Shown here: positions 42,102 through 52,674 of the stretch, piece after piece | Position numbering within the stretch: the stretch's first letter is position 1 | How the letters are laid out: each line of letters begins with the position of its first letter | Source of the DNA: Defluviimonas salinarum | Lineage (GTDB): Bacteria; Pseudomonadota; Alphaproteobacteria; Rhodobacterales; Rhodobacteraceae | Direction: 5' to 3' | Assembly: GCF_026013545.1 (NCBI RefSeq) | Contig: NZ_JAPDOG010000001.1 | Span: 99,815 to 163,814, forward strand | DNA: 64,000 nt | Notes under the pieces: generated by a model | What the model saw: only the letters and a program-made list of their open reading frames with translations | The model's database searches: none | Told to the model about the DNA's origin: nothing | Position numbers and translations under genes: made by a program

Positions 42102-43097
42102 ATGATCAACGCATTGGTGGTCACGAAGGACGCGGAAAGCGGCAAGACCTCCGCCTCGGTCGAGGCGATCGAGGAAAGCCGCCTGCCCGAGAGCGAGGTC
42201 CTGGTCGCGGTCGAGTATTCGACGGTGAACTACAAGGACGGGCTCTGCATCGGGCCGGGCGGCGGGCTGGTGCGCAACTACCCGCATGTGCCGGGCATAG
42301 ACTTCGCCGGTACGGTCGAGAAATCTTCCGATCCGCGCTACAAGGCCGGCGACAAGGTCGTGCTGACCGGCTGGCGCGTCGGCGAGGCGCATTGGGGCGG
42401 CTATGCCCAGAAGGCGAGCGTCCGGGCCGACTGGCTGGTGCCGTTGCCCGCGGGGTTGACCACGCGCCAAGCGATGGCGGTCGGCACGGCGGGCCTGACC
42501 GCGATGCTCTCGGTCATGGCGCTCGAGGATCACGGGCTCGCGCCGGGTCATGGGCCGGTTCTGGTCACGGGGGCGGCGGGCGGCGTCGGCTCGGTCGCGA
42601 CCGCAATCCTCGCCAAGCTCGGCCACGAGGTCGCCGCCGTCACGGGGCGTCCCGAGACGGCGGACTACCTGAAAAGCCTCGGCGCCACCCAGATCGTCGC
42701 GCGCGAGGAGCTGACCGAGGTCACGAAGAAGCCGCTCGAAGGCGAGCAGTGGGCCGGCTGCGTAGATGCGGTGGCGGGGGCAATGCTCGGCCGCGTGCTG
42801 AAGCAGATGAAATACGGCACCTCGGTTGCCGCAGTGGGCCTTGCCGGCGGTGCCGCGATCGAGGGGGCGCTGATCACCCCCTTCATCCTGCGCGGGGTGA
42901 ACCTGCTCGGCATCGACTCGGTGATGCAGCCCTATGCCAACCGGGTCCGCGCCTGGGAGCGGATCGCGAAGGACCTGCCGATGGACAAGCTCGAGGCGAT
43001 GATCCAGCCGGCGGTGCTCTCGGACCTGCCGCAGCTCGGCCGCGATATCCTGAAGGGCCAGGTCAAGGGCCGCGTCGTCGTCGACGTGAACGCCTGA
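42102..43097 (+). CDS. acuI: acrylyl-CoA reductase (AcuI/YhdH family)
   Basis: A 331-residue medium-chain dehydrogenase/reductase without a structural zinc. It has the VNYKDGLCIG and HVPGIDFAGTV start, LTGWRVGEAHWGGYA, and the NADPH loop TGAAGGVGSVA. It reduces acrylyl-CoA to propionyl-CoA, detoxifying acrylate derived from DMSP. The pairing with dmdA is conserved in roseobacters and supports the name. The GGAGAAAGC ribosome site sits just upstream. Confidence 0.92.
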   Translation: MINALVVTKDAESGKTSASVEAIEESRLPESEVLVAVEYSTVNYKDGLCIGPGGGLVRNYPHVPGIDFAGTVEKSSDPRYKAGDKVVLTGWRVGEAHWGGYAQKASVRADWLVPLPAGLTTRQAMAVGTAGLTAMLSVMALEDHGLAPGHGPVLVTGAAGGVGSVATAILAKLGHEVAAVTGRPETADYLKSLGATQIVAREELTEVTKKPLEGEQWAGCVDAVAGAMLGRVLKQMKYGTSVAAVGLAGGAAIEGALITPFILRGVNLLGIDSVMQPYANRVRAWERIAKDLPMDKLEAMIQPAVLSDLPQLGRDILKGQVKGRVVVDVNA

Positions 43098-43216
43098 CCC
43101 CCGACTATTGACCGCTTTAGGCGCCGACGCGAATGCGCCGGCGCCCGTTCGCGTTGAGATGGCACGCCCGCGCGGCAGGTGCTAGACTCCCGGCCGTGAA
43201 ATCGCTAAGAGCGTCA

Positions 43217-43232
43217 CCGTTAGCGCTAACGG
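43217..43232. promoter_or_regulatory. 16-bp perfect palindrome before zwf (LacI-type operator)
   Basis: CCGTTAGCGCTAACGG is a perfect palindrome centred 31 bases before the zwf start. The TTAGCGCTAA core with a central CG is the form bound by many LacI-family sugar regulators. No lacI-type gene is in the window. The gap 43098-43216 also holds a possible terminator for acuI (GGCGCCG 43120-43126 with CGGCGCC 43139-43145). Confidence 0.7.
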
Positions 43233-43255
43233 GCGCGTAAAGCAACGAGGAGTCC

Positions 43256-44719
43256 ATGGTCTCTCGCGTGATTCCGGTCGATCCGTTCGACCTCGTCGTC
43301 TTCGGGGCGACCGGCGACCTCGCGCGCCGCAAGATCCTGCCCGGACTCTACCGGCGTTTCGTCGCCGGCCAGATCCCCGAGACCTCGCGCATCATCGGCT
43401 CGGCCCGGACCGAGATGGACGACCAAGGATTCCGCGCCTTCGTCGCCGAGGCGATCGCGGAGTTCATCGACGCGAAGAAACGCGACGCGGAGAGCATCGC
43501 GCGCTTCCTTGACCATCTGCGCTATGTCTCAGTCGATGCGAAGGGTGACAGCGGCTGGCCGGAGCTGGCAGCCCTGATCCGTCCCGACGTGGTCCAGGCC
43601 TATTACTTCTCGGTCGCGCCCTCGCTCTTCGGCGACCTCGCCGAACGGCTCCACCGCCACGGCATCGCCTCGCCCGAGGCGCGGATCGTCGTCGAGAAGC
43701 CCTTCGGCCGCGATCTGGAGACCGCGAAGGCGCTGAACGCCACGCTGGCCGCGCATTTCGCGGAGAGCCAGATCTACCGGATCGACCACTATCTCGGCAA
43801 GGAGACGGTGCAGAACCTGATGGCGGTGCGATTCGCCAACATCCTGTTCGAGCCCCTGTGGAACGCGCGCCACGTCGATCACGTCCAGATCACCGTCTCC
43901 GAAACGGTCGGCGTCGGCGGCCGCGGCGCCTATTACGACAAGTCCGGCGCGATGCGGGACATGGTACAGAACCACCTGATGCAACTTCTCTGCCTCATCG
44001 CGATGGAGGCGCCCTACCGCTTCGATCCCGACGCGGTCAGGGACGAGAAGCTCAAGGTGATCCACGCGCTGCAGCCGGTCGCGCCCGAGGACATCGTGCG
44101 CGGCCAGTACCGGGCGGGCGGGCCGGGCGGCAATGGCTCTTCCTATGTCGAGGATGTCGACCATCGCGACAGCCGCACCGAGAGCTACATCGCTCTCAAG
44201 GTCGACATTGCCAACTGGCGCTGGAAGGGCACGCCGTTCTACCTGCGCACCGGCAAGAAGCTCCGCGCGCGGGCCTCCGAGATCGCGGTCGTGTTCAAGG
44301 AGGTGCCGCATTCGATCTTCGGCGACGAGGAGGGTTGGCGCGAGAACGTGCTGGCGATCCGGCTCCAGCCGAACGAGGGGATGACGCTTTCGGTGATGAT
44401 CAAGGAACCGGGGCCGGGCGGGATGCGCCTGACCGAGGTGCCGCTCGACATGTCCTTTGCCGAGGCTCTGGGCGAGGACGGTGCCGACATCCCGGACGCG
44501 TATGAGCGCTTGATCATGGACGTGATCCGGGGCAACCAGACGCTGTTCATGCGCGGCGACGAGGTCGAGGCGGCCTGGGCCTGGACCGATCCGATCATCG
44601 CCGCCTGGGAGGCGCGCGGCGACCGACCGAAAGCATATGATCCGGGCTCCTCGGGGCCCGAGGACGCGCTGATGCTTCTGCATCGCGACGGGCGAAGATG
44701 GCGGGAGATCCGGGAATGA
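43256..44719 (+). CDS. zwf: glucose-6-phosphate 1-dehydrogenase
   Basis: A 487-residue enzyme that oxidises glucose-6-P to 6-phosphogluconolactone. The coenzyme loop GATGDLARRKILPGL lies near residues 15-29, and the active-site RIDHYLGKE is intact, with VEKPFGRDLETA before it. A CGAGGAG ribosome site precedes the ATG. Its stop overlaps pgl (ATGA), giving a zwf-pgl-pgi operon that feeds the Entner-Doudoroff route. Confidence 0.96.
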   Translation: MVSRVIPVDPFDLVVFGATGDLARRKILPGLYRRFVAGQIPETSRIIGSARTEMDDQGFRAFVAEAIAEFIDAKKRDAESIARFLDHLRYVSVDAKGDSGWPELAALIRPDVVQAYYFSVAPSLFGDLAERLHRHGIASPEARIVVEKPFGRDLETAKALNATLAAHFAESQIYRIDHYLGKETVQNLMAVRFANILFEPLWNARHVDHVQITVSETVGVGGRGAYYDKSGAMRDMVQNHLMQLLCLIAMEAPYRFDPDAVRDEKLKVIHALQPVAPEDIVRGQYRAGGPGGNGSSYVEDVDHRDSRTESYIALKVDIANWRWKGTPFYLRTGKKLRARASEIAVVFKEVPHSIFGDEEGWRENVLAIRLQPNEGMTLSVMIKEPGPGGMRLTEVPLDMSFAEALGEDGADIPDAYERLIMDVIRGNQTLFMRGDEVEAAWAWTDPIIAAWEARGDRPKAYDPGSSGPEDALMLLHRDGRRWREIRE

Positions 44720-45387
44720 CCTTCGAAGACTACCCCGACGCCGAACTGATGATGTTCGACCTGGCCGACCTTCTGGCAAGCGAGCTTTCGATGGCGCTGC
44801 GCCAGAACGACGCGGTCAGCTTCTGCGTTCCCGGCGGCACCACGCCGGGCCCGATCTTCGACGTCCTGTCGGGGGTGAAACTGGACTGGGACCGGGTCAC
44901 CGTCCTGCCCTCGGACGAACGCTGGGTGCCCGAAAGCCACGAACGCTCGAACGCGCGCCTGATCCGCCAGCGCCTGCTGACCGGCCGCGCCGCGAATGCC
45001 CGCTTCCTGCCGCTCTATGCCGATGCGCCCGAACCGGAGGCCGTGCTTGACCGGCTTGCGGCTGAGATCGAACCGCTCCTGCCGCTCAACGTACTCTTGC
45101 TCGGCATGGGCGCGGACATGCACACCGCCTCGCTTTTCCCCGGCGCCGACGGGCTCGCCGAGGCGCTCGACGACGACGCGCCGCTGCTGGTGCCGATCCG
45201 CGCGCCCGGCGCAGGTGAAACGCGGGTCACGCTGTCGGCCCGCGTTCTCGCCGACGCGATGAGCTGCCATGTCGTCATTACCGGCGCGGAGAAGCGTAAG
45301 GCCCTTGAACGCGCGCAGGATCTGTCCGCGGACGAGGCGCCGATCCTCTCGGTGCTGGCCAATGCCACCGTGCATTGGGCCCCCTGA
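44716..45387 (+). CDS. pgl: 6-phosphogluconolactonase
   Basis: A 223-residue SugarP isomerase-fold hydrolase that opens 6-phosphogluconolactone. The PGGTTPGPIFDVLS phosphate loop, PSDERWVPESHERSN and LGMGADMHTASLFPG motifs are present. The ATG at 44716 overlaps the zwf stop, which decides the start over one 18 bases upstream. Confidence 0.94.
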   Translation: MTFEDYPDAELMMFDLADLLASELSMALRQNDAVSFCVPGGTTPGPIFDVLSGVKLDWDRVTVLPSDERWVPESHERSNARLIRQRLLTGRAANARFLPLYADAPEPEAVLDRLAAEIEPLLPLNVLLLGMGADMHTASLFPGADGLAEALDDDAPLLVPIRAPGAGETRVTLSARVLADAMSCHVVITGAEKRKALERAQDLSADEAPILSVLANATVHWAP

Positions 45388-45402
45388 TCAACCGGAGCCA
45401 CC

Positions 45403-47001
45403 ATGACCCTTTGGGACGACCTGCGCCACCATCAGGCGCTTCACGCCGACCGGCCGATCCTTGCGCTCTTCGAGGGCGCCGACCGGGCCGGGCGGTTCTC
45501 GATCCGCGCCGGCGGGCTCCTGTTCGACTATTCCAAGACGTCGATCGACCCGCATGCGCGCGATCTCCTTATCCGGCTCGCCGAGGCTTCGGGCGTGGCC
45601 GGGCGCCGCGAGGCGATGTTCGCGGGCGCGAAGATCAACGAGACCGAGGGCCGCGCGGTCCTGCACACCGCGCTGCGCAATCTCGACACGGATATCGATG
45701 TGGATGGCGAGAACGTGATGCCCGAGGTCCGCGCCACCCATGCGCGGATGGAAGCCTTTGCCGAGGCGGTCCGGTCGGGCCGCATCGCGGGGCAGGGCGG
45801 CCGCATCACCGATGTGGTCAACATCGGCATCGGCGGCTCCGACCTCGGCCCGGCGATGGCCTGCCTCGCGCTTGCGCCCTATGCCGACGGGCCGCGCACG
45901 CATTTCGTCTCCAACGTCGATGGCGCCCATGTCCATGACGTGCTCGCACCGCTCGATCCGGCGACGACGCTGGTGATCGTCGCCTCGAAGACCTTCACGA
46001 CGGTCGAGACGATGACCAATGCGGAGGCCGCCCGTGCGTGGATGGCGAAGGCGGTCGCCGATCCGGGCGCGCAGTTCGCCGCGGTCTCGACCGCCGCCGA
46101 GCCCACCGCGGCCTTCGGCATCGCGGCCGAGCGGGTCTTCGGCTTCGCCGACTGGGTCGGCGGTCGCTATTCGGTCTGGGGGCCGGTCGGGCTCTCGCTG
46201 ATGCTGGCGATCGGGCCGGAGGCCTTCACGGCGTTTCTCGCCGGCGGCGCGGCGATGGACCGGCACTTCCGCGAGGCGCCGCTGGTCGAGAACATGCCGG
46301 TGATGCTGGCGCTGGTCGGCATCTGGCACAACCAGATCTGCGGCCATGCCACCCGCGCGGTGCTGCCCTATGAACAGCGCCTCAGCCGCCTGCCGGCCTA
46401 TCTCCAGCAGCTCGAGATGGAGAGTAACGGCAAGCGCGTGGCGATGGACGGCACCGAGCTGCCGCGCCATTCGGGCCCCGTGGTCTGGGGCGAGCCCGGT
46501 ACCAATGGCCAGCACGCCTTCTACCAGCTCATCCACCAGGGTACACGGGTGATCCCCTGCGAGTTCCTGCTTGCCCGCGAGGGGCACGAGCCGACGCTGG
46601 CGCATCAGCATCGCCTGCTCGCCGCGAACTGCCTCGCGCAGGCCGAGGCGCTCATGCGCGGCCGCACGCTGGCGGAGGCGCGCGCGCTTATGTCTGCTGC
46701 TGGCTTTGCCTGCCCCGATCTCGAGCGGCAGGCGCGGCACCGGGTCTTTCCGGGCAATCGGCCCTCGACGACGCTGCTCTACCCGAAGCTGACCCCGTTC
46801 ACGTTCGGCCAGATCCTCGCCCTCTACGAGCACCGGGTCTTCGTCGAGGGCGTGATCCTCGGCATCAACTCCTTCGACCAGTGGGGGGTCGAACTCGGCA
46901 AGGAACTGGCGCTGGCCCTCGAGCCGATCCTTGCGGGTCGCGAGCCGACGGAGGGCAAGGACGGATCCACGCGCCTTCTCGTCGATTACCTCGCCGGCTG
47001 A
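45403..47001 (+). CDS. pgi: glucose-6-phosphate isomerase
   Basis: A 532-residue enzyme interconverting glucose-6-P and fructose-6-P. Signature elements are [36 protein letters not shown] with the active-site region, and [13 protein letters not shown] near the end. It is third in the operon, 15 bases after pgl, and can cycle fructose-6-P back into the Zwf route. Confidence 0.95.
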   Translation: MTLWDDLRHHQALHADRPILALFEGADRAGRFSIRAGGLLFDYSKTSIDPHARDLLIRLAEASGVAGRREAMFAGAKINETEGRAVLHTALRNLDTDIDVDGENVMPEVRATHARMEAFAEAVRSGRIAGQGGRITDVVNIGIGGSDLGPAMACLALAPYADGPRTHFVSNVDGAHVHDVLAPLDPATTLVIVASKTFTTVETMTNAEAARAWMAKAVADPGAQFAAVSTAAEPTAAFGIAAERVFGFADWVGGRYSVWGPVGLSLMLAIGPEAFTAFLAGGAAMDRHFREAPLVENMPVMLALVGIWHNQICGHATRAVLPYEQRLSRLPAYLQQLEMESNGKRVAMDGTELPRHSGPVVWGEPGTNGQHAFYQLIHQGTRVIPCEFLLAREGHEPTLAHQHRLLAANCLAQAEALMRGRTLAEARALMSAAGFACPDLERQARHRVFPGNRPSTTLLYPKLTPFTFGQILALYEHRVFVEGVILGINSFDQWGVELGKELALALEPILAGREPTEGKDGSTRLLVDYLAG

Positions 47002-47107
47002 AGCGCGCGCGCCGAAGCATCGTTAAGCGAATCTTCAAGCTGCGCGCTCCATTCTCGGCCTCGCATGGCCTCGACGGCCGATGCGGGTGCTTGCGGCGGA
47101 GATGGCG

Positions 47108-50100
47108 ATGCGGCTTCTGGACAACCTCAGCCTTGCGGTGAAGCTGCCGATCATCCTCGGCGCGCTCGCGCTCGCGGCGCTTCTTGCGATGGGCTACACG
47201 AGCTACCGCTTCGCACGGGATGCGCTCATGGATGCAGCGCGCGCCCGGATCGAGACGGTGGTCGACGCGAAGGAGACCGAGGTCGCTTCGTGGTTTTCCG
47301 TCGTCGCTGCGGATCTGGCCTCTCAGGCCGCAAGCCCGACGGCGGTCCGCGCGGTCCGAGACTTCACCATGGCATGGGAGCGGCTCGGCCAGGCCGCGCC
47401 GGACGTGCTCCATGAGCAGTTCATTGCCCGCAACCCCTATCCGGCCGGCGAGAGGTATCGGCTCGAGCAGCCCGCCAGCGTTTCGGACTATTCGATTGCC
47501 CATAACCGCTACCACGCGGGGTTCGTTTCGATCCTTCGGCAGAAGGCCTATCACGACATCATGATCCTCGATGACGGGGGCAATGTGCTCTACAGCGTCG
47601 CAAAGGAGGACGATCTCGGCCAAAATATCTTCACCGGCCCGCTGCGCTCGAGCCTGCTCGCCAAGACTGCCCGCCGCGCCATGCAGGCACCCGATGCGAC
47701 AGTCCTATTTTCCGATTTCGACCATTACGGCCCCTCGACAGGGCGGGCGACGAGCTTCGCGGCCGCGCCCATCCGCTCGGTGGACGGGCGGGCGCTCGGT
47801 GCGCTCGTGTTCCAGATCTCGGCCGAACAGCTGACCGCGTTGCTCGGAGCGGATCTCGGAGCGAATACGGGTTCGCTGACCTATCTTGTCGGCAGGGACT
47901 ACCGGCTGCGCACAAATGTCGGGGGAGAGTCGACTGCGCTCTCTCAGAAAAGCGCCGCCGAGGTGCTCAAGTCGGCGTTTCGAGAGAACCATGTCTTTGC
48001 CCGCGAAAATGGATTGTTCGGCGTGCCGTCGGTGCTGATGTCCGGCAGGATCACGCTTCCGGGGCTGGATCTGGCACTGATCTACGAAGAGCCGATGGCG
48101 TCGCTTCTGACGCCGGTCACGCTCCTGACCGAACGCATGGTGCTGGGCGGCGTCGCCTCGATGGTCGCGCTTGGCCTGGTCGTGTTCCTCCTGGCGCGCA
48201 GTCTCGCTCGGCCGCTCGAACGCACCGCGGCGGCGATGAGCGTGATCGCCGCCGGTGACTACTCGGTACCGATCCGTGACACTGCCCGGCGCGACGAGAT
48301 TGGAACGATCGCGCGGGCGCTGGAGACCGTGCGTAACGGGTTGGCCGCGACCGCGGCCATCGCTCGCGACGCCGCATTCAAGAGCGCCGCCTTCGAGAGC
48401 TCTTCGGCGGCCCTGATGATCGTGGATCGCGATCTGCGCGTGAGCTACGTCAATCCATCCGCGACGGCCCTGCTCGACCGCCATGTCGGTGAGGTCCGAA
48501 AGGCGAGGCCCGGATTTCACCCAGATGCCGTGGTCGGTCATGACGTCGAGATGCTCGGTATCCTGCCTGAGGCCGCACGACTGCGTCTGGAGGACGAAGC
48601 GACACTGCCTTTCTGCTCGGAGGCGCAACTCGGCAGTGCCCGTTTTGCGCTCGATATCAACGAGGTCGCAATGGAGGGTCAGGGCCGGATCGGGTCCGTA
48701 ATCGAATTGCGGGACGTAACGGTCGAGCGAATGAACCTGGCGGTCCTGGCGGCCATCGACAGGTACCTTGCGACGGCCGAGTTCGATGCCGATGGACGGC
48801 TCATCAAGGTGAACGAGAAAATGATCGCCCTGCTCGGCGCGCCCGAGGGCAAGTACCTCGGAAAGAACCATGCCGAGCTCCTGCGGGGCGATCCAGAGGC
48901 GAAGGGCGATCTGGATGCCATCTGGGAACGTCTCATGGCGGGCGACTCGGTGGTCGGCCGATTCCGGACCGGACCCGACGAGGGGCGCGAAAGCATCATC
49001 GACGGCGGTCTCTCACCGGTCCACGATCGGGACGGCCGATTGCTGAAAGTCTTCCTCATGGGATCTGACGTGACGGAGGCGCAACTAGCGCTGCGCACGG
49101 CCGAGATCCACCGGCGCGCCATGGAAGCCGCGCAGAGCCAGGTGGTGGAGGCGCTTCGGGTCGGTCTAAGCCATCTGTCCGATGGCGACCTGACCGCGCG
49201 GATCGAGGGCGAATTCGCCACGGATTACGAGACATTACGAATGGACTTCAACCAGGCCGCGGCCCGGCTAGCCGATGCGATGGGCGCGGTGATCGAGAAC
49301 GCGTCCACGATCGAGGTCGATGCGCTTGAAATCGCGCGGTCGGCCGATGATCTCAATGGCCGAACCGAAAAGCAGGCCGCAACGTTGGAGCAGACGGCGG
49401 CGGCCCTCGACGAGCTTACGATGTCGGTCAAGTCGGCGGCAGTCGGCGCCGCGGAAGCGAGCAGCTTCGTAGGAACTGCGCGCGCTTCGGCGGAAGCGTC
49501 CGGAACCGTCGTGGAGGAGGCCGTTCGGGCGATGGGCGAGATCGAGTGCTCGTCGGAACGGATCGCGAAGATCATAACAGTGATCGATGACATCGCCTTC
49601 CAGACCAACTTGCTTGCGCTGAACGCCGGTGTGGAAGCGGCCCGGGCGGGCGAAGCTGGACGTGGCTTCGCTGTCGTGGCTGCCGAGGTCCGTGCGCTCG
49701 CGCAGCGCTCGTCAGAAGCGGCGCGGGAAATCGACAAGTTGATCTCGGCTTCTTCGGCCCAGGTCAAGCGCGGTGTCGGCCTCGTAGCCGAGACCGGGCG
49801 CGCACTCAAGGATATCGTGGCCTCGGTCTCCAGCATCTCCGCACGGGTGTCGGAGATCGCGGTTTCATCCCAGGAGCAGTCGGCTGGGCTTGCGGAAATA
49901 AACGTGGCGGTCAACCAGATCGATCAGGTGACGCAACAGAACGCCGCCCTGTTCGGCCAGGCCGCGGCCGCGAGCCAATCCCTGACACGAGGAGCCGAAC
50001 TGCTCAACGCCACGACGGCGCGGTTCAGGATTGGCGGCACGAATGAGAGCCGCGAGACTGAAGGTTTGTGGTCTCGCCGCACCATTGAGACCCCGGCCAC

Positions 50101-50215
50101 AGCGCGACCGCGCCGCTCGGCCAGCCGTGGATCCTTTCTGGCATCTGGCCATTCGAGCCTTATTGCCGCGGTGGCGGCTCCTGGATCGGAGGCTGAGGAT
50201 TGGAGCGAGTTCTAA
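47108..50215 (+). CDS. methyl-accepting chemotaxis protein, multidomain
   Basis: A large receptor of about 1035 residues. A membrane segment near 8-30 precedes a periplasmic sensing region to about 345, then a second membrane segment ([19 protein letters not shown]), a HAMP, two PAS-like domains ([25 protein letters not shown]), a further HAMP-like stretch ([10 protein letters not shown]) and the signalling domain with [20 protein letters not shown]. It ends in DWSEF, resembling the CheR-binding pentapeptide. The ATG at 47108 has GGAG at good spacing; 47081 and 47102 are alternatives. It would feed the che genes alongside. Confidence 0.9.
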   Translation: MRLLDNLSLAVKLPIILGALALAALLAMGYTSYRFARDALMDAARARIETVVDAKETEVASWFSVVAADLASQAASPTAVRAVRDFTMAWERLGQAAPDVLHEQFIARNPYPAGERYRLEQPASVSDYSIAHNRYHAGFVSILRQKAYHDIMILDDGGNVLYSVAKEDDLGQNIFTGPLRSSLLAKTARRAMQAPDATVLFSDFDHYGPSTGRATSFAAAPIRSVDGRALGALVFQISAEQLTALLGADLGANTGSLTYLVGRDYRLRTNVGGESTALSQKSAAEVLKSAFRENHVFARENGLFGVPSVLMSGRITLPGLDLALIYEEPMASLLTPVTLLTERMVLGGVASMVALGLVVFLLARSLARPLERTAAAMSVIAAGDYSVPIRDTARRDEIGTIARALETVRNGLAATAAIARDAAFKSAAFESSSAALMIVDRDLRVSYVNPSATALLDRHVGEVRKARPGFHPDAVVGHDVEMLGILPEAARLRLEDEATLPFCSEAQLGSARFALDINEVAMEGQGRIGSVIELRDVTVERMNLAVLAAIDRYLATAEFDADGRLIKVNEKMIALLGAPEGKYLGKNHAELLRGDPEAKGDLDAIWERLMAGDSVVGRFRTGPDEGRESIIDGGLSPVHDRDGRLLKVFLMGSDVTEAQLALRTAEIHRRAMEAAQSQVVEALRVGLSHLSDGDLTARIEGEFATDYETLRMDFNQAAARLADAMGAVIENASTIEVDALEIARSADDLNGRTEKQAATLEQTAAALDELTMSVKSAAVGAAEASSFVGTARASAEASGTVVEEAVRAMGEIECSSERIAKIITVIDDIAFQTNLLALNAGVEAARAGEAGRGFAVVAAEVRALAQRSSEAAREIDKLISASSAQVKRGVGLVAETGRALKDIVASVSSISARVSEIAVSSQEQSAGLAEINVAVNQIDQVTQQNAALFGQAAAASQSLTRGAELLNATTARFRIGGTNESRETEGLWSRRTIETPATARPRRSASRGSFLASGHSSLIAAVAAPGSEAEDWSEF

Positions 50216-50290
50216 GTAAAACCGGAGGGGACGGCGCTTCAGTTCTCGTGGTCCTCTTGCCCCGATCCGCTAAAGCGCGGCAGCTCGATC

Positions 50291-51325
50291 ATGGTGGCTA
50301 GACTTCTGATTATTGATGATTCCGCCACTATGCGCGCATTCATACGCGAGGCCGTCGCGCCGGATCCGCGAATCCGGTTGGTCGGCGAAGCGGCAGATCC
50401 GATCGAGGCTCGTGACAAGATCAGGACGCATTCTCCGGACGTACTGACCCTCGACATCGAGATGCCTCGGATGGACGGGTTGAGCTTTCTAGATCTTCTC
50501 ATGCGGATTCGTCCGCTACCAGTTGTAATGATATCCAGCGATTCTCCACGAGGAAGTGCAGTGGCGGTAGAGGCGTTCGCGCGCGGTGCTGTCGACTGCA
50601 TTGGCAAACCCGGTGAAGGCTGTCGACGCCCCTTCGAGGGACTTGGAGACCGCCTTGTAGCTGCGTCACGAGCGCGGGTGCGCAGTCCCAGCCGACGGAG
50701 TATTTCTTCGCTCCCTGCGACGGGATTTCGATGGAACGGGCGTCTTGTCCTGATCGGAGCATCGACAGGTGGCGTCGAGGCACTGGAGATCTTGCTCTCG
50801 GGTATTCCGGCGGACGGTCCTCCGATCGTCGTCACTCAACATATGCCAAGAACAATGCTCGAGCGGTTTGCAGCGCGCCTGGACGCCCGGATCGCTCCGC
50901 GAATGCGGATTGCTCGCGACGGCGAACCAATTCTACCTGGCAATGTCTATCTGGCACCCGGGGGAGGTTGGAACCTCGTCATCGGACCCGGAAAGCCCCC
51001 GCGTTGCAGGTTGCGCGAAGGCGAGGCGGCGTACGGCCATTGCCCTTCGGTGGAGGCGATGTTCGCCTCAGCTCTCCACACGGCCAAAGATGTCGTGGCG
51101 GTGATGCTGACCGGGATGGGGCGCGATGGCGCGTTTGCGATGGCCGAACTGCGCCGGTCCGGTGCACGATGCCTCGCCCAGGATGCAGCCAGTTCCGTGA
51201 TATTCGGTATGCCCGGCGCAGTATTGTCCACCGGCGCCGCGGAGATTGCGGTTCCGATCAACCGAATGTCGCAGGCCATTCTCGAACTTACCGGATCCGT
51301 CTTGGGTCCGCCGGATATACCGTAG
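50291..51325 (+). CDS. cheB: chemotaxis protein-glutamate methylesterase
   Basis: A 344-residue response regulator-methylesterase. The receiver phosphorylation site is Asp55 (LTLDIEMPRMDG). The esterase triad is Ser158 (GASTGG), His184 (VTQHMP) and Asp279 (GMGRDGA). It removes methyl groups from receptors to reset signalling. Unlike the other che genes it is on the plus strand, after the receptor, and converges with the che operon. The 75-base gap after the MCP gene shows no clear terminator. Confidence 0.94.
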   Translation: MVARLLIIDDSATMRAFIREAVAPDPRIRLVGEAADPIEARDKIRTHSPDVLTLDIEMPRMDGLSFLDLLMRIRPLPVVMISSDSPRGSAVAVEAFARGAVDCIGKPGEGCRRPFEGLGDRLVAASRARVRSPSRRSISSLPATGFRWNGRLVLIGASTGGVEALEILLSGIPADGPPIVVTQHMPRTMLERFAARLDARIAPRMRIARDGEPILPGNVYLAPGGGWNLVIGPGKPPRCRLREGEAAYGHCPSVEAMFASALHTAKDVVAVMLTGMGRDGAFAMAELRRSGARCLAQDAASSVIFGMPGAVLSTGAAEIAVPINRMSQAILELTGSVLGPPDIP

Positions 51326-51433
51326 TTTGGTACGTGCGCAGGAGACGGGAAGTCGGGATCTGATGTTGTAGCGGGACGAGTCCAGCGCGGGGTCACGAAT
51401 CCGAACGAACTGTATCGCGTCGCAGCCCCGCGG

Positions 51434-51817
51434 TCACAACCAGGCCACGTCACCCGGGCGCGAAAGGGATTCCCCGCTTTCTGTCCGGCCGGATCTCGTG
51501 ATCCGTTGAGGCAAGTTATTGTGCCGCTGATCCGCGTTCAACGCTGAAGTCGCGACCATGACGTCTTGTGGCAAGCAGGCGGAGAGAGATGCCATCAAGC
51601 GGCTGACAGAGTCCAGGGACTGGCTGATCCGGTCCAAGCCCTGCAGCTTCGTGAGCGTTTCCGGGTCGGGCGGAACTGAGAAGCGGCAGCGGGAGAGCGC
51701 CACCTGGACGGATCCGGCCAACGCCGCTGAACTTGCGAGTTCGGTGGCCACCTCCTGCAGGAGCGCCGCCAGGACCATTTCGGGTGTGTCACCAGGGAAC
51801 TCTGATGTCACGGTCAC
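51434..51817 (-). CDS. small protein ending the che operon (CheT-like position)
   Basis: A 127-residue protein, confidently related to nothing I know by sequence. It has a helical N-terminal part (EMVLAALLQEVATELASSAAL) and a segment LQGLDRISQSLDSVSRLMASL, which resembles the short accessory proteins (CheT and relatives) found at the end of alphaproteobacterial che operons. The GTG at 51817 overlaps the cheR stop as GTGA, supporting both the gene and its start. The last 40 residues look disordered. The 108-base gap to cheB holds nothing clear. Confidence 0.6.
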   Translation of the reverse strand: MTVTSEFPGDTPEMVLAALLQEVATELASSAALAGSVQVALSRCRFSVPPDPETLTKLQGLDRISQSLDSVSRLMASLSACLPQDVMVATSALNADQRHNNLPQRITRSGRTESGESLSRPGDVAWL

Positions 51818-52674
51818 GGCCGGGCTCCGTCTTCCGGCTCGTCGGCAAGTCGCTGGTAGCAAGACACATCGTCCCAGCGTAACGGCAAGCCGCTGTCCGT
51901 CGAGATCTGTTCGGAATGGCCAACGTAAAGTCTGCCGCCCGGTGTCAGTGCGTCTGCGAACCGCCGCCACAGCCGGCGCTGCGTTTCTGGCGCAAAGTAG
52001 ATCGCGACATTTCGGCAGACGATGATGTCGAAAGGTCGGTGCATCGGCCAATGCCCCTGCAGGTTCAGTTCACGAAAACGAACTAGCTTGCGCAGCGCGG
52101 GGGTAGGGCGGCACATGTTACCTTCCGACGAGAAGAACCGGGATCGCATCTCGGCGGGTACAGATGCGAGCGAGGCGGTGGAGAAATCGGCGCAGCGGGC
52201 GCGCTTGAGCACCGCGCGGTCAATGTCGGTCGCCAGAATACTGAGATCGTGTCTTTCGGCATCCGGCAACATGTCAAGAACCACCATCGCGAGCGAAAGA
52301 GCCTCCTGTCCGCCGGCGCATCCGGCGGACCAGAGACGTACTCGGCCTCCGCAGCGCGCACGCGCGATCAGCGGCGGCAATACCTTGTTGCGGAGATGGT
52401 CGAAATGATGCGGCTCGCGAAAGAAGCTCGACTCGTTGGTAGTAACGGCAGAGATGAAGTGATGACGTTCATCACACCAGGCCGGCGAGCGCAGAAGTGC
52501 AAGATAGGCGTCGAGATCCGCAAGACCAAGTGCGGTCAATCTGCGTCCGATGCGCGCGCCGATCATCGCGGCGCCGCCTTTCGACAGGACGATCCCCGTC
52601 AACTGCTCTGCATGTAGGGCAATCGCGTCGGCGGCCGCCGATGTGTCTGTCAGCGGTTCCGTGTACCCTTTCAT
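51814..52674 (-). CDS. cheR: chemotaxis protein methyltransferase
   Basis: A 286-residue SAM-dependent glutamate methyltransferase. VTTNESSFFREPHHFD is the conserved N-terminal segment, SAGCAGGQEALSLAM the SAM loop and IIVCRNVAIYFAPE the catalytic strand. It methylates receptors such as the neighbouring MCP. The usual Ser-Cys-Ser-Gly-Glu-Glu form of the SAM loop is altered here to Ala-Gly-Gly-Gln-Glu. Its ATG overlaps the cheW stop (ATGA). Confidence 0.92.
   Translation of the reverse strand: MKGYTEPLTDTSAAADAIALHAEQLTGIVLSKGGAAMIGARIGRRLTALGLADLDAYLALLRSPAWCDERHHFISAVTTNESSFFREPHHFDHLRNKVLPPLIARARCGGRVRLWSAGCAGGQEALSLAMVVLDMLPDAERHDLSILATDIDRAVLKRARCADFSTASLASVPAEMRSRFFSSEGNMCRPTPALRKLVRFRELNLQGHWPMHRPFDIIVCRNVAIYFAPETQRRLWRRFADALTPGGRLYVGHSEQISTDSGLPLRWDDVSCYQRLADEPEDGARP

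Noticed and set aside
43154-43189. TGGCACG before zwf as a possible sigma-54 promoter
   Set aside because: The required TTGC-type second element at the right spacing is missing.
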